Assembly: GCA_040289295.1 (NCBI GenBank)
Contig: PSLA01000007.1
Span: 21,705 to 85,704 of the forward strand
Origin: J051 sp040289295
GTDB lineage: Bacteria > Armatimonadota > Fimbriimonadia > Fimbriimonadales > ATM1
Direction of reading: 5' to 3'
DNA length: 64,000 nucleotides
The notes under the pieces were generated by a model. It saw only the letters and a program-made list of their open reading frames with translations, ran no database searches and was not told the origin of the DNA. Shown in pieces: positions 1-9,205 of this stretch (its first letter is position 1; every line of letters begins with the position of its first letter). Made by a program: the position numbers and the translations under genes.

Positions 1-16
1 CGAAGCCGGCAACGGT

Positions 17-589
17 TTGAGCGACCAGTTGCTGGTCGCCCGTTGCCAGGCGGACGACCTCAGCGCCTTCGACGTGCTGGTTGACCGGTACCAGGTTCGC
101 GTGTTCGGCTTCGCGCGCCGTATGATCGGCGACGCCCAGGAGGCTGAGGACGTCGCGCAAGAGGTGTTTGTGCGCGCCTTCCGAAACATACGGCGGTACG
201 ACGGACGGGCGTCGGTCGCCGGCTGGCTTTTCACGATTGCGACGAACCTGTGCATTGACCGACGACGGCGAAGCTCACGGCGTGTAGCCGAGGTGCCGCT
301 TGAGCCGGATACAGACACCAAACATAGGTTAGTCGCACGGAGCGGCAATCCGCAGGAAGAAGCGGTGGCGAAGCAGATGCAAGAAGCCATTCATACCGCG
401 CTGGGGACACTGTCGGACCGACTGAGGCCGGTGCTGCTGCTGCACGATGTGGAGGGGATGAGTTACGAAGAGATTGCGAACGCGCTGAACATACCGGTGG
501 GGACCGTGAAATCCCGTCTCTTCCTCGCTCGTGAGCGCCTCCAGTCAGCGCTGTCGGCTTACCTGCAAGCAGGCGACACAGATGACTAA
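17..589 (+). CDS. ECF-type RNA polymerase sigma factor
   Basis: Extracytoplasmic-function sigma factor of about 190 residues that directs RNA polymerase to stress promoters. Region 2 is visible at about residues 15-85, including the AEDVAQEVFVRAFRNI core, and region 4 at about 125-185, with an HTH reading SYEEIANALNIPVGTVKSRL. There is no region 3, as expected for the ECF group. The TTG at 17 gives a family-like N-terminus (SDQLLVARCQ), but the frame is open to the window edge, so a start further upstream cannot be excluded. It overlaps the next gene by 8 bases, and an RseB-like gene follows, so this looks like a sigma / anti-sigma / sensor unit. Penicillin-binding proteins lie directly downstream, suggesting envelope stress control. 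The target promoters are not visible. Confidence 0.9.
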   Translation: MSDQLLVARCQADDLSAFDVLVDRYQVRVFGFARRMIGDAQEAEDVAQEVFVRAFRNIRRYDGRASVAGWLFTIATNLCIDRRRRSSRRVAEVPLEPDTDTKHRLVARSGNPQEEAVAKQMQEAIHTALGTLSDRLRPVLLLHDVEGMSYEEIANALNIPVGTVKSRLFLARERLQSALSAYLQAGDTDD

Positions 590-1068
590 GAACGAACTGT
601 TGGAACGGATTGAGCGGAACGAGCGGCTGTCGCTGGTCGAGCAGTCGGAACTGGACACGCTGCTGGCGNNNNNNNNNNNNNNNNNNNNNNNNNNNNNNNN
701 NNNNNNNNNNNNNNNNNNNNNNNNNNNAAAAGCTGGAGCTAAAGGCCGCGACCGCCGAGTACGAGCGGCTCCAGCGCGAGGCGTCGAAGCCGCTCCGAGG
801 CTTTTCGTGGCCGCGCACGGGTCTCCTCGCCTCGGCAACCGCGTGCGTCTTGCTGGCCACTGCGGTCATCGTCCAGGTGTCACGCTCGGGCGCGGTCCCT
901 TCGGTTTCTTCCGAACTGCTCGTGCAGTGGCACGAGGAGGCGGCGGCTTCCGTAGCACTGCCCGCAGACGGGTCGAGTATGACTACGTTCGTGGTCGCCG
1001 AGCAGGCGCCTCGGAAAGAGGACGATCTGGACGACCTGCTGTACGGTGGCTCGATGGAGTCGCTATGA
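582..1068 (+). CDS. putative membrane anti-sigma factor, interrupted by assembly gap
   Basis: Probable anti-sigma partner of the preceding ECF factor, called from position and topology rather than from a recognised domain. The first 29 codons (582-668) read MTKNELLERIERNERLSLVE and onwards. After the N run the same protein resumes in another frame at 730 (KLELKAATAEYERLQREAS), then one hydrophobic segment (about ATACVLLATAVIVQV) and a short exported tail ending at 1068. The two halves are in register only if the real gap length is 1 modulo 3, so 59 N is a placeholder. No HxxxCxxC zinc anti-sigma motif is visible, though it could lie in the gap. The stop overlaps the next start as ATGA. Confidence 0.6.
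669..727. other. assembly gap (59 N)
   Basis: Run of 59 unknown bases inside the putative anti-sigma gene. The reading frame differs on the two sides, which shows that the run length is an estimate. Confidence 0.99.
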
Positions 1069-2018
1069 GGTTTGCGCTGCTCCTCGCTGCGCTGCTCGGT
1101 TTGGTGGCCGCCGCGTCGGCTCAGCCGGAAGTAGCTACCCTGGATCGGCTGGAGCAGATCCTTCGACGGCAAGAGCATCTTCGACTCAGCGGGACGCGTG
1201 TTGTCTACCTGCGGGTCAACGGCGTGATGAGGACCGTTACTGAATTGGTCATCCGCGACGGCATGAGGTCGCGCACCGAGTTCCCAAACGATCCAATCCG
1301 CAAGGGGATGATCATCCTCGAGGACGGACGACACCGCCTCGAATACATCCCGCAACTAAACGAACTGCGTCGCGGGCCGTCCAATCGTGACCAGACGTTG
1401 CAGCAACTGCGGCGGATGATTCAGGCAGCAAGGAACGGACAGATTCGCTTCAGGCACTTTGACGGCGGCAGCGTTGCCGACCGTCCCACCGTCGCCTTCG
1501 AGGTCTCCGACGCTGCGGGTAACGTGGCGCGCCGCCTCTGGTTCGACGGCGCAACCGGGCTGCTTCTCAAGTCACAACTGCTTGGACGCGGTGGCGCCCT
1601 GATGGGTGGGTTCGAATTTCGTCGCGTAACGTATAACGTGGAGATCGAACCGAGACAGTTCAGATTCGAACGCAAGGGAGTGCGCGTTGTAGACGAGGTG
1701 GCGGGTGTTGACGTGCTGTGGGCCCTTCGGCCCACCTGGCTGCCGGACGGCTTCGAACCCACCGGCGAGGGGATGCGCTCGGTTGCCGGTCGTCGAGTCG
1801 CTTTCCTGCACTTCAGCGACGGTACCCACCACATCACCATCTTTCAGTCGCCCGAGGCTCGGCTGGGTGAGGAACCGCCTCCACACAGCGACGTGCGCCT
1901 AGTGTCCCGACGTGTTGGCAGAGTGTGGGCAGCGGCTGCCGGCAACGTATCTGATGAGGTCTTGCGTCGAATCCTGAACTCTTTGGCTGGGGGCGAAGGA
2001 TCCGACGCCACACTTTGA
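1065..2018 (+). CDS. MucB/RseB-like periplasmic sigma-regulatory protein
   Basis: Exported protein of 317 residues with an N-terminal signal peptide (MRFALLLAALLGLVAAASAQ). The body resembles MucB/RseB, whose LolA-like fold binds the anti-sigma factor and senses mislocalised lipoproteins or lipids: an N-terminal half with REHLRLSGTRVVYLRVNG-type beta strands (about 30-210) and a C-terminal half with WALRPTWLPDGFEPTGEG (about 220-315). The start is fixed by the ATGA overlap with the preceding gene. The order sigma, membrane protein, RseB-like matches rpoE-rseA-rseB. Family assignment rests on domain architecture and context; sequence identity to characterised RseB is probably low. Confidence 0.75.
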   Translation: MRFALLLAALLGLVAAASAQPEVATLDRLEQILRRQEHLRLSGTRVVYLRVNGVMRTVTELVIRDGMRSRTEFPNDPIRKGMIILEDGRHRLEYIPQLNELRRGPSNRDQTLQQLRRMIQAARNGQIRFRHFDGGSVADRPTVAFEVSDAAGNVARRLWFDGATGLLLKSQLLGRGGALMGGFEFRRVTYNVEIEPRQFRFERKGVRVVDEVAGVDVLWALRPTWLPDGFEPTGEGMRSVAGRRVAFLHFSDGTHHITIFQSPEARLGEEPPPHSDVRLVSRRVGRVWAAAAGNVSDEVLRRILNSLAGGEGSDATL

Positions 2019-2051
2019 GGCTTCTCGGCGTTTCATAATAGAGGGATCAAG

Positions 2052-4343
2052 ATGTCCAACAGCAAAGCCGGCGGGGGCCAGCCCCGCCCACGTTGGGTTC
2101 GCGTACTGAAGCGAACCGCGGCGGTAGTCGCCGTGCTTTTCCTCCTGGGGTTCGTCGGCGGTGCTACTTACACTTGGGTCGTGTTTCAGTCGCTGAAGGA
2201 CAGGGTGACGCAACTTTCGCGCATTGAGAAGATCCTGATGCGCGAACCGACTCAGATAATTTCTGCCGACGGTGTCGTGCTCTATCGGATGACCACGGAG
2301 CACCGCGAGTGGGTCGCGTTCCCTGAGATCCCGAAGGTGGTGATTGACGCCACGGTCGCCGCAGAGGACGAGCGGTTTTGGACCCACCCCGGGGTTGACG
2401 GCACCGCCGTTGTGCGCGCTTTCTGGGTGAACTTGACGAGCGGGCGCGTGCGCCAGGGCGGGAGCACGATCACACAGCAGGTCGCCAAGCGACTGCTGAC
2501 GGGCGGCGAGCGAACCCTGCGTCGCAAAGTGGAGGACGCATGCCTTGCGCTGCAGATCGAGCGACAGCTAACCAAGGAGCAGATCCTCACCATTTATCTA
2601 AACGAGGTGTTTTACGGCTCCGGCGCATACGGCATCAAAGCGGCGGCGAAGGTGTACTTCGACAAGGACTTGAAGGACCTGTCAACGGCTGAGGCAGCTT
2701 TGCTCGCGCGACTCCCTCGTCGGCCTTCGAGCGAAAACCCGTTCGTGAACCCAAAGGTCGCGATCGAGAACCGCAACATTGTGCTCGCCATCATGCGCGA
2801 GAAGGAGTGGATTGACACCGCGACCTACCAAAAGGCGAAAGGTGAGCCGTTGAAGCTGAATGAAGACCAACAACAGGTGCACATCGGCATCATGCGGGCA
2901 CCGTATTTCGTGACCTACGTGCTCGAGGAGATGCGCCGCGAGTTTCCAAACGAAGACTTTGCCCGTGGCGGATACAAGATTTACACCACGTTGAATACGA
3001 AGGCTCAAGAGGCTACAGAGAAGGCCATTCGTGAAGCGGTTGCGAAAAACAAGTCGCGCCGTGTTACCGAGGCAGCGATGGTAGTGACGGACCTCAGCGG
3101 GCGCGTGCTTGCGATGGTAGGCGGAACGGATTTCAAGCGCTCACAATACAACATCATCACCCAAGGGAGGCGACAGCCCGGCTCGGCATTCAAGCCCTTT
3201 GTGTACGCCGCGGCGCTTGAAACGGGCAAGATTAAGCCGAATTCATATATTTCGAACGAGCCGTTCGTCTGGCGCAATCCTGCAACAGGAAAGGTGTGGC
3301 GGCCGAAGGGTGGCGGGACGGGCGGCACCGTAAGCGTGCAATCAGCGTTGACGCGCTCGATCAACGTGCCGGCTGTGCACGTCGGGATGATGGTAGGGCC
3401 ACAGGTAGTAGCGAACTTTGCGCGCCAGGTGTTCGGGATTCGATCGCCGCTTTATCCCGGGCCTGCGCTCGCACTCGGCTCGAGCGCCGTGAGCCCACTC
3501 GAAATGGCCGAGGCTTACAGCGTGTTCGCGACCGGAGGCGACCGCGTGAAGCCGTACGGAATCACCAAGGTGGTTGGCCCGGGCGGCGTCACGTTGAGGG
3601 AATATGAGCCTCGCATCATCGGGAACGTGCTGAGTGAGGATACGGCGAGGGCGATGAACGACATTCTGCACCACGTGGTTACAAGAGGCACCGGTTCGCG
3701 AGCGCGCTCTGTTGTGAATGCCGCGGGCAAGACCGGAACTACAAGCGACCACAAGGACGCATGGTTCTGCGGATACACGACTAAGGTCATCGCCGTCGCC
3801 TGGGTTGCTAATGCGACGTACGATCCTGATCGCAACCCCCCATGGAAGTACGGCGAGATGCGTGGTGTGTTCGGCGGCGAGGTAACGGCGCCCATGTGGG
3901 CGGCTGCCGTCAAGCCGATCCAACAACTTTTGCGCGAAGCACCTACAGGATACAAGCCGAGGTCATACGGTGGCGGGGAAGTGCCTGACGAGATCTCCGT
4001 GAGCATCTGCGTTGAAACTGGGGACCGAGCAGTGAAGGCATGTCCTCGCAAGGAGACTCGCCTTTTGTCGAAAGAGGAAGCCGCTGAGCTGCCTTCGTGC
4101 GGGTTGCACGGCGATCTCTCCGAAGAACCTCCGCCACCTCAATTGGAGCGCGAGCCGGAGAGCGTGCCGCCGCCGGCAAATGGTGGAGGCACGCCGCCCA
4201 CGCGGACCGCGACCGGCACTGTCGAGGTCACCATTTGCGTGCAGAGCGGCGGTCGCGCAACGACGTATTGCCCGCAGAAGCGACGCCAGCGCTTCCCGAT
4301 CGGTGAAGAGCCGACCGCGCCGTGTCCGCTCCACCAGCCATGA
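2052..4343 (+). CDS. mrcA: Class A penicillin-binding protein 1A
   Basis: Bifunctional peptidoglycan synthase of 763 residues: glycosyltransferase plus DD-transpeptidase anchored in the inner membrane. A transmembrane helix spans about residues 20-42. The GT51 domain carries the catalytic EDERFW (Glu105), GGSTITQQ and the KEQILTIYLNEVFYG motif. The transpeptidase domain has all three motifs: SAFK (Ser378), SIN (436-438) and KTG (560-562). The C-terminus is unusual, with two similar Cys-containing repeats, IC...C...C at about 655-690 and 725-760, separated by a Pro-rich linker. ATG at 2052 follows a GAGGGATC region. It lies 33 bases after the RseB-like gene and overlaps mrdA by 4 bases, so it is probably co-transcribed with both. 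Confidence 0.95.
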   Translation: MSNSKAGGGQPRPRWVRVLKRTAAVVAVLFLLGFVGGATYTWVVFQSLKDRVTQLSRIEKILMREPTQIISADGVVLYRMTTEHREWVAFPEIPKVVIDATVAAEDERFWTHPGVDGTAVVRAFWVNLTSGRVRQGGSTITQQVAKRLLTGGERTLRRKVEDACLALQIERQLTKEQILTIYLNEVFYGSGAYGIKAAAKVYFDKDLKDLSTAEAALLARLPRRPSSENPFVNPKVAIENRNIVLAIMREKEWIDTATYQKAKGEPLKLNEDQQQVHIGIMRAPYFVTYVLEEMRREFPNEDFARGGYKIYTTLNTKAQEATEKAIREAVAKNKSRRVTEAAMVVTDLSGRVLAMVGGTDFKRSQYNIITQGRRQPGSAFKPFVYAAALETGKIKPNSYISNEPFVWRNPATGKVWRPKGGGTGGTVSVQSALTRSINVPAVHVGMMVGPQVVANFARQVFGIRSPLYPGPALALGSSAVSPLEMAEAYSVFATGGDRVKPYGITKVVGPGGVTLREYEPRIIGNVLSEDTARAMNDILHHVVTRGTGSRARSVVNAAGKTGTTSDHKDAWFCGYTTKVIAVAWVANATYDPDRNPPWKYGEMRGVFGGEVTAPMWAAAVKPIQQLLREAPTGYKPRSYGGGEVPDEISVSICVETGDRAVKACPRKETRLLSKEEAAELPSCGLHGDLSEEPPPPQLEREPESVPPPANGGGTPPTRTATGTVEVTICVQSGGRATTYCPQKRRQRFPIGEEPTAPCPLHQP

Positions 4344-6109
4344 CCACTCGTGGCGTACCTGCGACCGAGCGCACGAGGACCCAACTTCCGACGAAAGCGC
4401 TGCTTGTGCCGTTTGCGGTGCTGCTCGGTCTACTCACGGTCGTTCTTCGCCTATGGTACCTGCAGGTGGTGAGGGGAGAGGAGTTGAGCCGCATCGCGGT
4501 TGAGAAGCGCACGGTGCGGGTTGCGGTTCCTCCGCCGCGCGGGAAATTGCTCGCACGCGACGGAACGATCATCGCAGGGTTGAGTGCGGGTTTGGTGGTG
4601 ATGGTAACCCCCGACGCGATACAGGACGACCTCGGCGCAATTCGTCGTCTCAGTTCGCTGCTGAACATCGACCCTAACGAGTTGCAAACGATGATCCGCG
4701 AGCACGAATACCGCAAGTTTCTGCCGTTCATCGCAAAGACTGGACTAACAATCGAGGAAGCGATTGGTATCGAGGAGCAAGGCGCGTTTTTGCCCGGTGT
4801 GTTTGTGAGGAGCGAGCCGCTGAGGAAGTACCCGTTCGGCAACGCATTCGCACACGTGTTGGGGCATGTGCGGCAGCCGACAAAGGAGGATACTGAGCGT
4901 CTATCGTCGCTCGTGGACTTGCCCAGTTTCGTTGGGCAGTCAGGCGTTGAGCGAACCTATGACGTTCCGCTTATCGGCAAGTGCGGGCACGACTCCGTTT
5001 CGGTTGACGTGCGCATGCGCCCGACGTCGCCAACGGTGTCGGAGCCGCCGATACCAGGCGAGGATTTAGAGACGACGCTCGACGTGCGCGTGCAGCTGGC
5101 AGCGTTCGAGGCGCTGGCGGGGCGGCGCGGCGCGGTGGTGGCGCTCGACCCTCGGGACGGCTCCGTGCTATGCCTTGTGAGCAGCCCATCGTACAACCCC
5201 AATGTGTTTTTGGGCAGGTTATCGCCGTCGCACTGGGCGCAGTTGAACAACGAGGCGCGTCCGCTTTTCAACCGGGCGGTAGCAGGTGCTTACAGCCCGG
5301 GCTCGACGTTCAAGATTGCAACGCTCATCGCGGCAATACGAAGCGGTATTGTAAGCCCCGCGACCACATTTGTGTGCAACGGCTCGACGCGCATAGGGAA
5401 TCGAACGGTTCGATGTCTGGGGACGCACGGACGGATCACATTTCAAACGGCGATCGAAAAGTCGTGCAACGTGTTTTTCGCACAACTGGGCTCGCGATTG
5501 AAGCGAGAGCAAGTCGTCGATGTTGCCAGAGAGTTTGGGCTTGGCTCGCCAACGGGCGTTGATGTGCCCGGCGAAGCGGGTGCGCTGCTTCCCGACGATG
5601 AATGGCTGGCGGGCAAGGGTCATCGTTGGTATCAAGGTGACACAGTAAATCTTGCGATTGGGCAAGGGTACGTTAACGTTACGCCTATTCAAATGGCGAA
5701 CTACGCAGCCCTTATTGCGAACCGCGGTGTGGCTTATGAACCGCATGTAGCTAAACGAGTTAGGGAGCGCGTGGAAAGAAGCCGCGTCGCACTCGATTCG
5801 ATGTGGTGGGACAGGATAGTGCGCGCGATGGTTCAAGTCGTAGAGTCGGGGACCGGCGCACGCGCGCGCATCAATGGCATGCGTGTTGCCGGCAAGACTG
5901 GCAGCGCCCAAACCGGTGGCGGGCGCAGGCCGCATGGCTGGTTTATCGCGTTCGCACCTGCCGAGAACCCAACGATTGCTCTCGCCGTGGTTGTCGAGAA
6001 CTCCGACGAGGGCGGACGGGTCGCTGCGCCTATTGCGAAGAGTGTGCTCGAGGCGTACTTCACAGACCGCCAAAGCCGAGGCGGAGGCGCTCCCAGCTCA
6101 GATCGCTGA
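4340..6109 (+). CDS. mrdA: Penicillin-binding protein 2, class B (elongation transpeptidase)
   Basis: Monofunctional DD-transpeptidase of 589 residues for lateral wall synthesis, normally paired with RodA. It has one N-terminal membrane helix (about 20-42), a PBP dimerisation domain (about 55-210) and a transpeptidase domain with STFK (Ser322), SCN (about 375) and KTG followed by SAQTGG. The stretch QGDTVNLAIGQGYVNVTPIQMA is typical of PBP2 rather than FtsI. I chose ATG 4340 over GTG 4322 because it forms an ATGA overlap with the PBP1A stop. The partner rodA is not adjacent but lies at 25983-27077. The 3' end overlaps the convergent glycan gene by 50 bases. Confidence 0.93.
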   Translation: MTTRGVPATERTRTQLPTKALLVPFAVLLGLLTVVLRLWYLQVVRGEELSRIAVEKRTVRVAVPPPRGKLLARDGTIIAGLSAGLVVMVTPDAIQDDLGAIRRLSSLLNIDPNELQTMIREHEYRKFLPFIAKTGLTIEEAIGIEEQGAFLPGVFVRSEPLRKYPFGNAFAHVLGHVRQPTKEDTERLSSLVDLPSFVGQSGVERTYDVPLIGKCGHDSVSVDVRMRPTSPTVSEPPIPGEDLETTLDVRVQLAAFEALAGRRGAVVALDPRDGSVLCLVSSPSYNPNVFLGRLSPSHWAQLNNEARPLFNRAVAGAYSPGSTFKIATLIAAIRSGIVSPATTFVCNGSTRIGNRTVRCLGTHGRITFQTAIEKSCNVFFAQLGSRLKREQVVDVAREFGLGSPTGVDVPGEAGALLPDDEWLAGKGHRWYQGDTVNLAIGQGYVNVTPIQMANYAALIANRGVAYEPHVAKRVRERVERSRVALDSMWWDRIVRAMVQVVESGTGARARINGMRVAGKTGSAQTGGGRRPHGWFIAFAPAENPTIALAVVVENSDEGGRVAAPIAKSVLEAYFTDRQSRGGGAPSSDR

Positions 6110-8309
6110 CTTCCTGCCGGAGCGCGCTCGCCTGGCCGAAGCGGCCAAGGTCATCGTACACGGCGGCGAGACGATGACCGATCAACTCCATCTGTTCGAC
6201 CCGTATTCGAGCGCCCTCGAGCGACTCACCGGCAAGCGGCATGCGAGCCACCGCTTCGACGTATGCGAGCAACTCGTTCGGCTGCGCTCGCATGGCATTG
6301 GCAATGTCGGCGAGAAGTGGCTTGCGCCCAAGTGTTTCTTCCAGTTTGATGCGCTTCGCGACAACCGCGTCCAGTCCAGTCTGGCGCAGCAACTCCGGGA
6401 CGGTAGAGCGCCGATAGGCACGCAGCAGTTGATATGCGCCTTCGAGTTGCTCCGCCTCAGCCTGTCTGTCGTCGTGCTCAAGGGCAACGTCGGCGAGAAA
6501 GATTCGCGCCTCGACCGTGCTCAGTTCCACGAGCCACGGAAGCGACCGGAGCGTGAAGAACAGACTCGCCTCCATTCGAACCATGTTCTCGGCGACTTTT
6601 ACGGCCTCATCCACGCGACCGGCGTCGCGCAGGATCTGCAGTTCGAGCGCACGCCACCGCGGGTTGGCTGGTTCTGCTTGGATCGCCGCGCGGGCAGCGT
6701 CGAGCGCTTCGTCCAACTGGCCGCTGATATTGCGTAGTCTTGCGACTTCGGCCCAGCGGCTTGGCGTCGGTGAAAGTCGCGCTGCGCTTTGCCAGCAGGC
6801 GGCAGCGCCTTCGAGGCTGCCGCTCGCGTAAAGGAACTGGGCGCGCGCTTCGTGAGGCACAGGGTCGGCGCGGGCGATCTTCTCGGCAAGAGCAACCAAC
6901 TCGAAGCCCTTGTAAGAAACTGAGGGGAACTGCTCCCGCGCGAGCGAAACGTAGCGCGCGCTGAGAAAGGCTATCAAGAGATACGCGGCTGCAGCAGCTG
7001 TTGGCAACGTATGCGCAATGGCACGGCTGTTGAGCGGCGCCTTCTCAGGCTGTGCGCCGTCGGCTGAAAGCAGAAGCGCGATGGCGACGATCAGGAAGAA
7101 CACGAGGCCATAGCCGAAGACGCTGAAGGTCGAGTCCACCAGGGCGTTCGCCCCCGCAGCCAGCGTCGCGCCCACACAGCCAGCACGCAGGAGCGCGCGC
7201 TCGTGCGCCTCCCCCGGATGACGCCGAGCAACGTAAACCAGGAACAAGACCCCGAACGCGATAAACAGCAGCAACGCCGGAACGCCCGCCTCCGCCGCGA
7301 GCTGCAGATAGGTGTTGTGCGCCAGCACGGGCGCTTGCACCTGCGAGAACCGCTTGAACTCCGGCGCGTATGAGCCGACGCCAAAACCGAAGGCGGGCTT
7401 CTTCAAAACCATATCGGTGGTATCGGCCCAGACTTGCCGGCGGAACGCGACCGACTGCTCAGCCTCGTTGCCCGCTGCGAGCAGCCTCGTAGCGCTGGCA
7501 CCCGAATCGGATGCGGCTAGCGACTTCAAACCGGAAACGCCAAGGGCGAGCGCGGCGCTGATCACTGCGGCGACCCCAAGCGGAATCAATTGCACTCGGC
7601 TGCCAGAGATCGTTGCAACCATCACGAACGCCGCCACGCCGACGCCAGCTGACAGCAGCCCGCCCTTTGAAGCCGTCAGAAACAGCGCGACTGCGATGAC
7701 CGCCACGCCTAATAACGCGAGCGTTTTGCCGGCGGACTCGCGGGCAACGAGCACGACGGCAAGCGCCAGCGGCAGCACCAGTGCGAAGAGCGACGCGGCC
7801 GCGTTCGGATTGTGCCAGCCTGCAAAGATTCGCCATCCTTGGGCGGTACCGGGGGATAGGTACTCCTGAATACCCGATAGTGCGACGGCTGCGGCGCCCG
7901 CGACCACAACGCCAAGCGCGACTGAGGGCAAGCGCGCTCTGCCCAGCGTCGAAAGTACGACTTGCACTACGACGAGGTAAAGCGTCCATCGAGACAGTTC
8001 AAGCAGCGAAAGGTGCCAGTGATGCGTCTGCGTTAGGCTAATGCCAAGCCAGACCCAAAGCATGAACAAGGATGTGAAGATGGTGCGCGCAGGAATGAGC
8101 ATCACCGACCGTGGGAGCACGGAGAGGAGAGTCGCTGTAAGCAGCAGCACGGCAACGAGCGCCTGAGCCGCCCAAGGATGCATACGCTCCACAAGTGTCT
8201 CTGCGAGCAGGTTGCCGGACGGGGCTGCTCCAAGCGGCAGCCTACCGCACGCCCACTCGGCGACGAGGATTGCGCCGAAGAGTAGCCCAACCGCGACGTT
8301 TCGGATCAT
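6060..8309 (-). CDS. O-antigen ligase/polymerase-like membrane protein with C-terminal TPRs
   Basis: Protein of 749 residues with about 12 hydrophobic segments over roughly the first 450 residues, including the ligase-type region reading FGFGVGSYAPEFKRF...LAHNTYLQLAAEAGVPALLLFIAF (Wzy_C / O-antigen ligase family). This is followed by a soluble, Ala-rich helical region (about 480-740) resembling tetratricopeptide repeats. It probably polymerises or ligates surface glycan at the periplasmic face. ATG 8309 overlaps the stop of the upstream glycosyltransferase (ATGA) and is preceded by a GAGAAG; the longer frame to 8375 is disregarded. It is the last gene of a three-gene glycan operon, and its 3' end runs 50 bases into the convergent mrdA. 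Confidence 0.8.
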   Translation of the reverse strand: MIRNVAVGLLFGAILVAEWACGRLPLGAAPSGNLLAETLVERMHPWAAQALVAVLLLTATLLSVLPRSVMLIPARTIFTSLFMLWVWLGISLTQTHHWHLSLLELSRWTLYLVVVQVVLSTLGRARLPSVALGVVVAGAAAVALSGIQEYLSPGTAQGWRIFAGWHNPNAAASLFALVLPLALAVVLVARESAGKTLALLGVAVIAVALFLTASKGGLLSAGVGVAAFVMVATISGSRVQLIPLGVAAVISAALALGVSGLKSLAASDSGASATRLLAAGNEAEQSVAFRRQVWADTTDMVLKKPAFGFGVGSYAPEFKRFSQVQAPVLAHNTYLQLAAEAGVPALLLFIAFGVLFLVYVARRHPGEAHERALLRAGCVGATLAAGANALVDSTFSVFGYGLVFFLIVAIALLLSADGAQPEKAPLNSRAIAHTLPTAAAAAYLLIAFLSARYVSLAREQFPSVSYKGFELVALAEKIARADPVPHEARAQFLYASGSLEGAAACWQSAARLSPTPSRWAEVARLRNISGQLDEALDAARAAIQAEPANPRWRALELQILRDAGRVDEAVKVAENMVRMEASLFFTLRSLPWLVELSTVEARIFLADVALEHDDRQAEAEQLEGAYQLLRAYRRSTVPELLRQTGLDAVVAKRIKLEETLGRKPLLADIANAMRAQPNELLAYVEAVARMPLAGESLEGARIRVEQMELIGHRLAAVYDDLGRFGQASALRQEVSDLSWERLRLGFGGL

Positions 8310-9205
8310 CTTCTCACCGTCCTTACGACGGCGTCCCAGGCGTTCTTTGCGAGGAAGGTGGACGCCCGCAGCCACACGAAGAGAGACGCAGCGAGCCAGT
8401 AAAGAGGTTGCAGCGGAAGCGGCGCGTTGCGGAGATGATGCCTCGCGTAGTAGAGGAGCATGCTCTTGTGGAACTGGCGGATCATGCGGTTCGCCACCCG
8501 GTCGGTGCTCGCGCCGATAACGTGTGTAACCGCGGCATCGGGCACGTAGACGACGCGCAGGCCAGCGTCGTGCACGCGCTTACAGAGGTCCACGTCCTCA
8601 AGATACATAAAGAACCTCTCGTCGAAGCCACCGATCTCGCGATAAACGCTTGCGCGAAGGCAGAGCGCCGCTCCGCTGACCCAGTCAACATCGCGCGGTT
8701 CGCTGTGGTCCCAGTCCTGCATCAGGTACTCGCGGGCGAATCGGTTGTTTGGGAACAACTTGCCGAGCGGAGTGTTGCGAAACAGCGCTGCAGCAGGCGT
8801 AGGGAAGCGGCGGCAACTGTACTGCAGCGAGCCGTCCGGGTTGAGAAGCTTCGGTGCAGCGATCCCAACGTCCCGGTTTTCGCGCAGGAACGAAACGAGG
8901 CGAGAGAAGCATGACGGGTGGACGACGGTATCCGAGTTGAGCGGCATGAGGAACTCGCCAGAGGCAACGGCGAAGCCCTGGTTGTGCCCAGCGCCGAAGC
9001 CACGGTTCTGTTCGTTTCGAATCAGATGAACGCTCGGATACTTCTGCTCCACCGTCTCAACGCTTCCATCCTCACTTGCGTTGTCAATGACGATCACCTC
9101 AAGAGCGATCTCTTCTGTTTGGGCAAGGACGGACGCGAGGCACCGATCCAGGTAGTCGCGTGTGTTCCAGGAGCAGATGGTAACACTAAGATCGGTACCC
9201 GGCAT
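8306..9205 (-). CDS. GT2 family glycosyltransferase
   Basis: Cytoplasmic glycosyltransferase of 299 residues, GT-A fold, likely rhamnosyl- or similar sugar transferase for surface polysaccharide. N-terminal SVTICSWNTRDYLDRCLASV and IVIDNASEDGS bind the nucleotide sugar. PLNSDT stands at the DxD position (Asn-Ser-Asp), and FDERFFMYLEDVDLCKR is the typical ED catalytic region. A hydrophobic segment near the C-terminus may associate it with the membrane. ATG 9205 has a clear AGGAGG site 6 bases upstream. It overlaps both neighbours (20 and 4 bases). It is similar in plan to the adjacent glycosyltransferase, suggesting an old duplication. The donor sugar cannot be told. Confidence 0.88.
   Translation of the reverse strand: MPGTDLSVTICSWNTRDYLDRCLASVLAQTEEIALEVIVIDNASEDGSVETVEQKYPSVHLIRNEQNRGFGAGHNQGFAVASGEFLMPLNSDTVVHPSCFSRLVSFLRENRDVGIAAPKLLNPDGSLQYSCRRFPTPAAALFRNTPLGKLFPNNRFAREYLMQDWDHSEPRDVDWVSGAALCLRASVYREIGGFDERFFMYLEDVDLCKRVHDAGLRVVYVPDAAVTHVIGASTDRVANRMIRQFHKSMLLYYARHHLRNAPLPLQPLYWLAASLFVWLRASTFLAKNAWDAVVRTVRR

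Noticed and set aside
231..1355. 374-residue minus-strand frame
   Set aside because: Antisense to the sigma, anti-sigma and RseB-like genes and spanning the N run; no family resemblance.
531..2018. 495-residue open frame crossing the N gap
   Set aside because: It joins the start of the anti-sigma gene, an out-of-frame segment and the RseB-like gene; the gap length breaks the frame.
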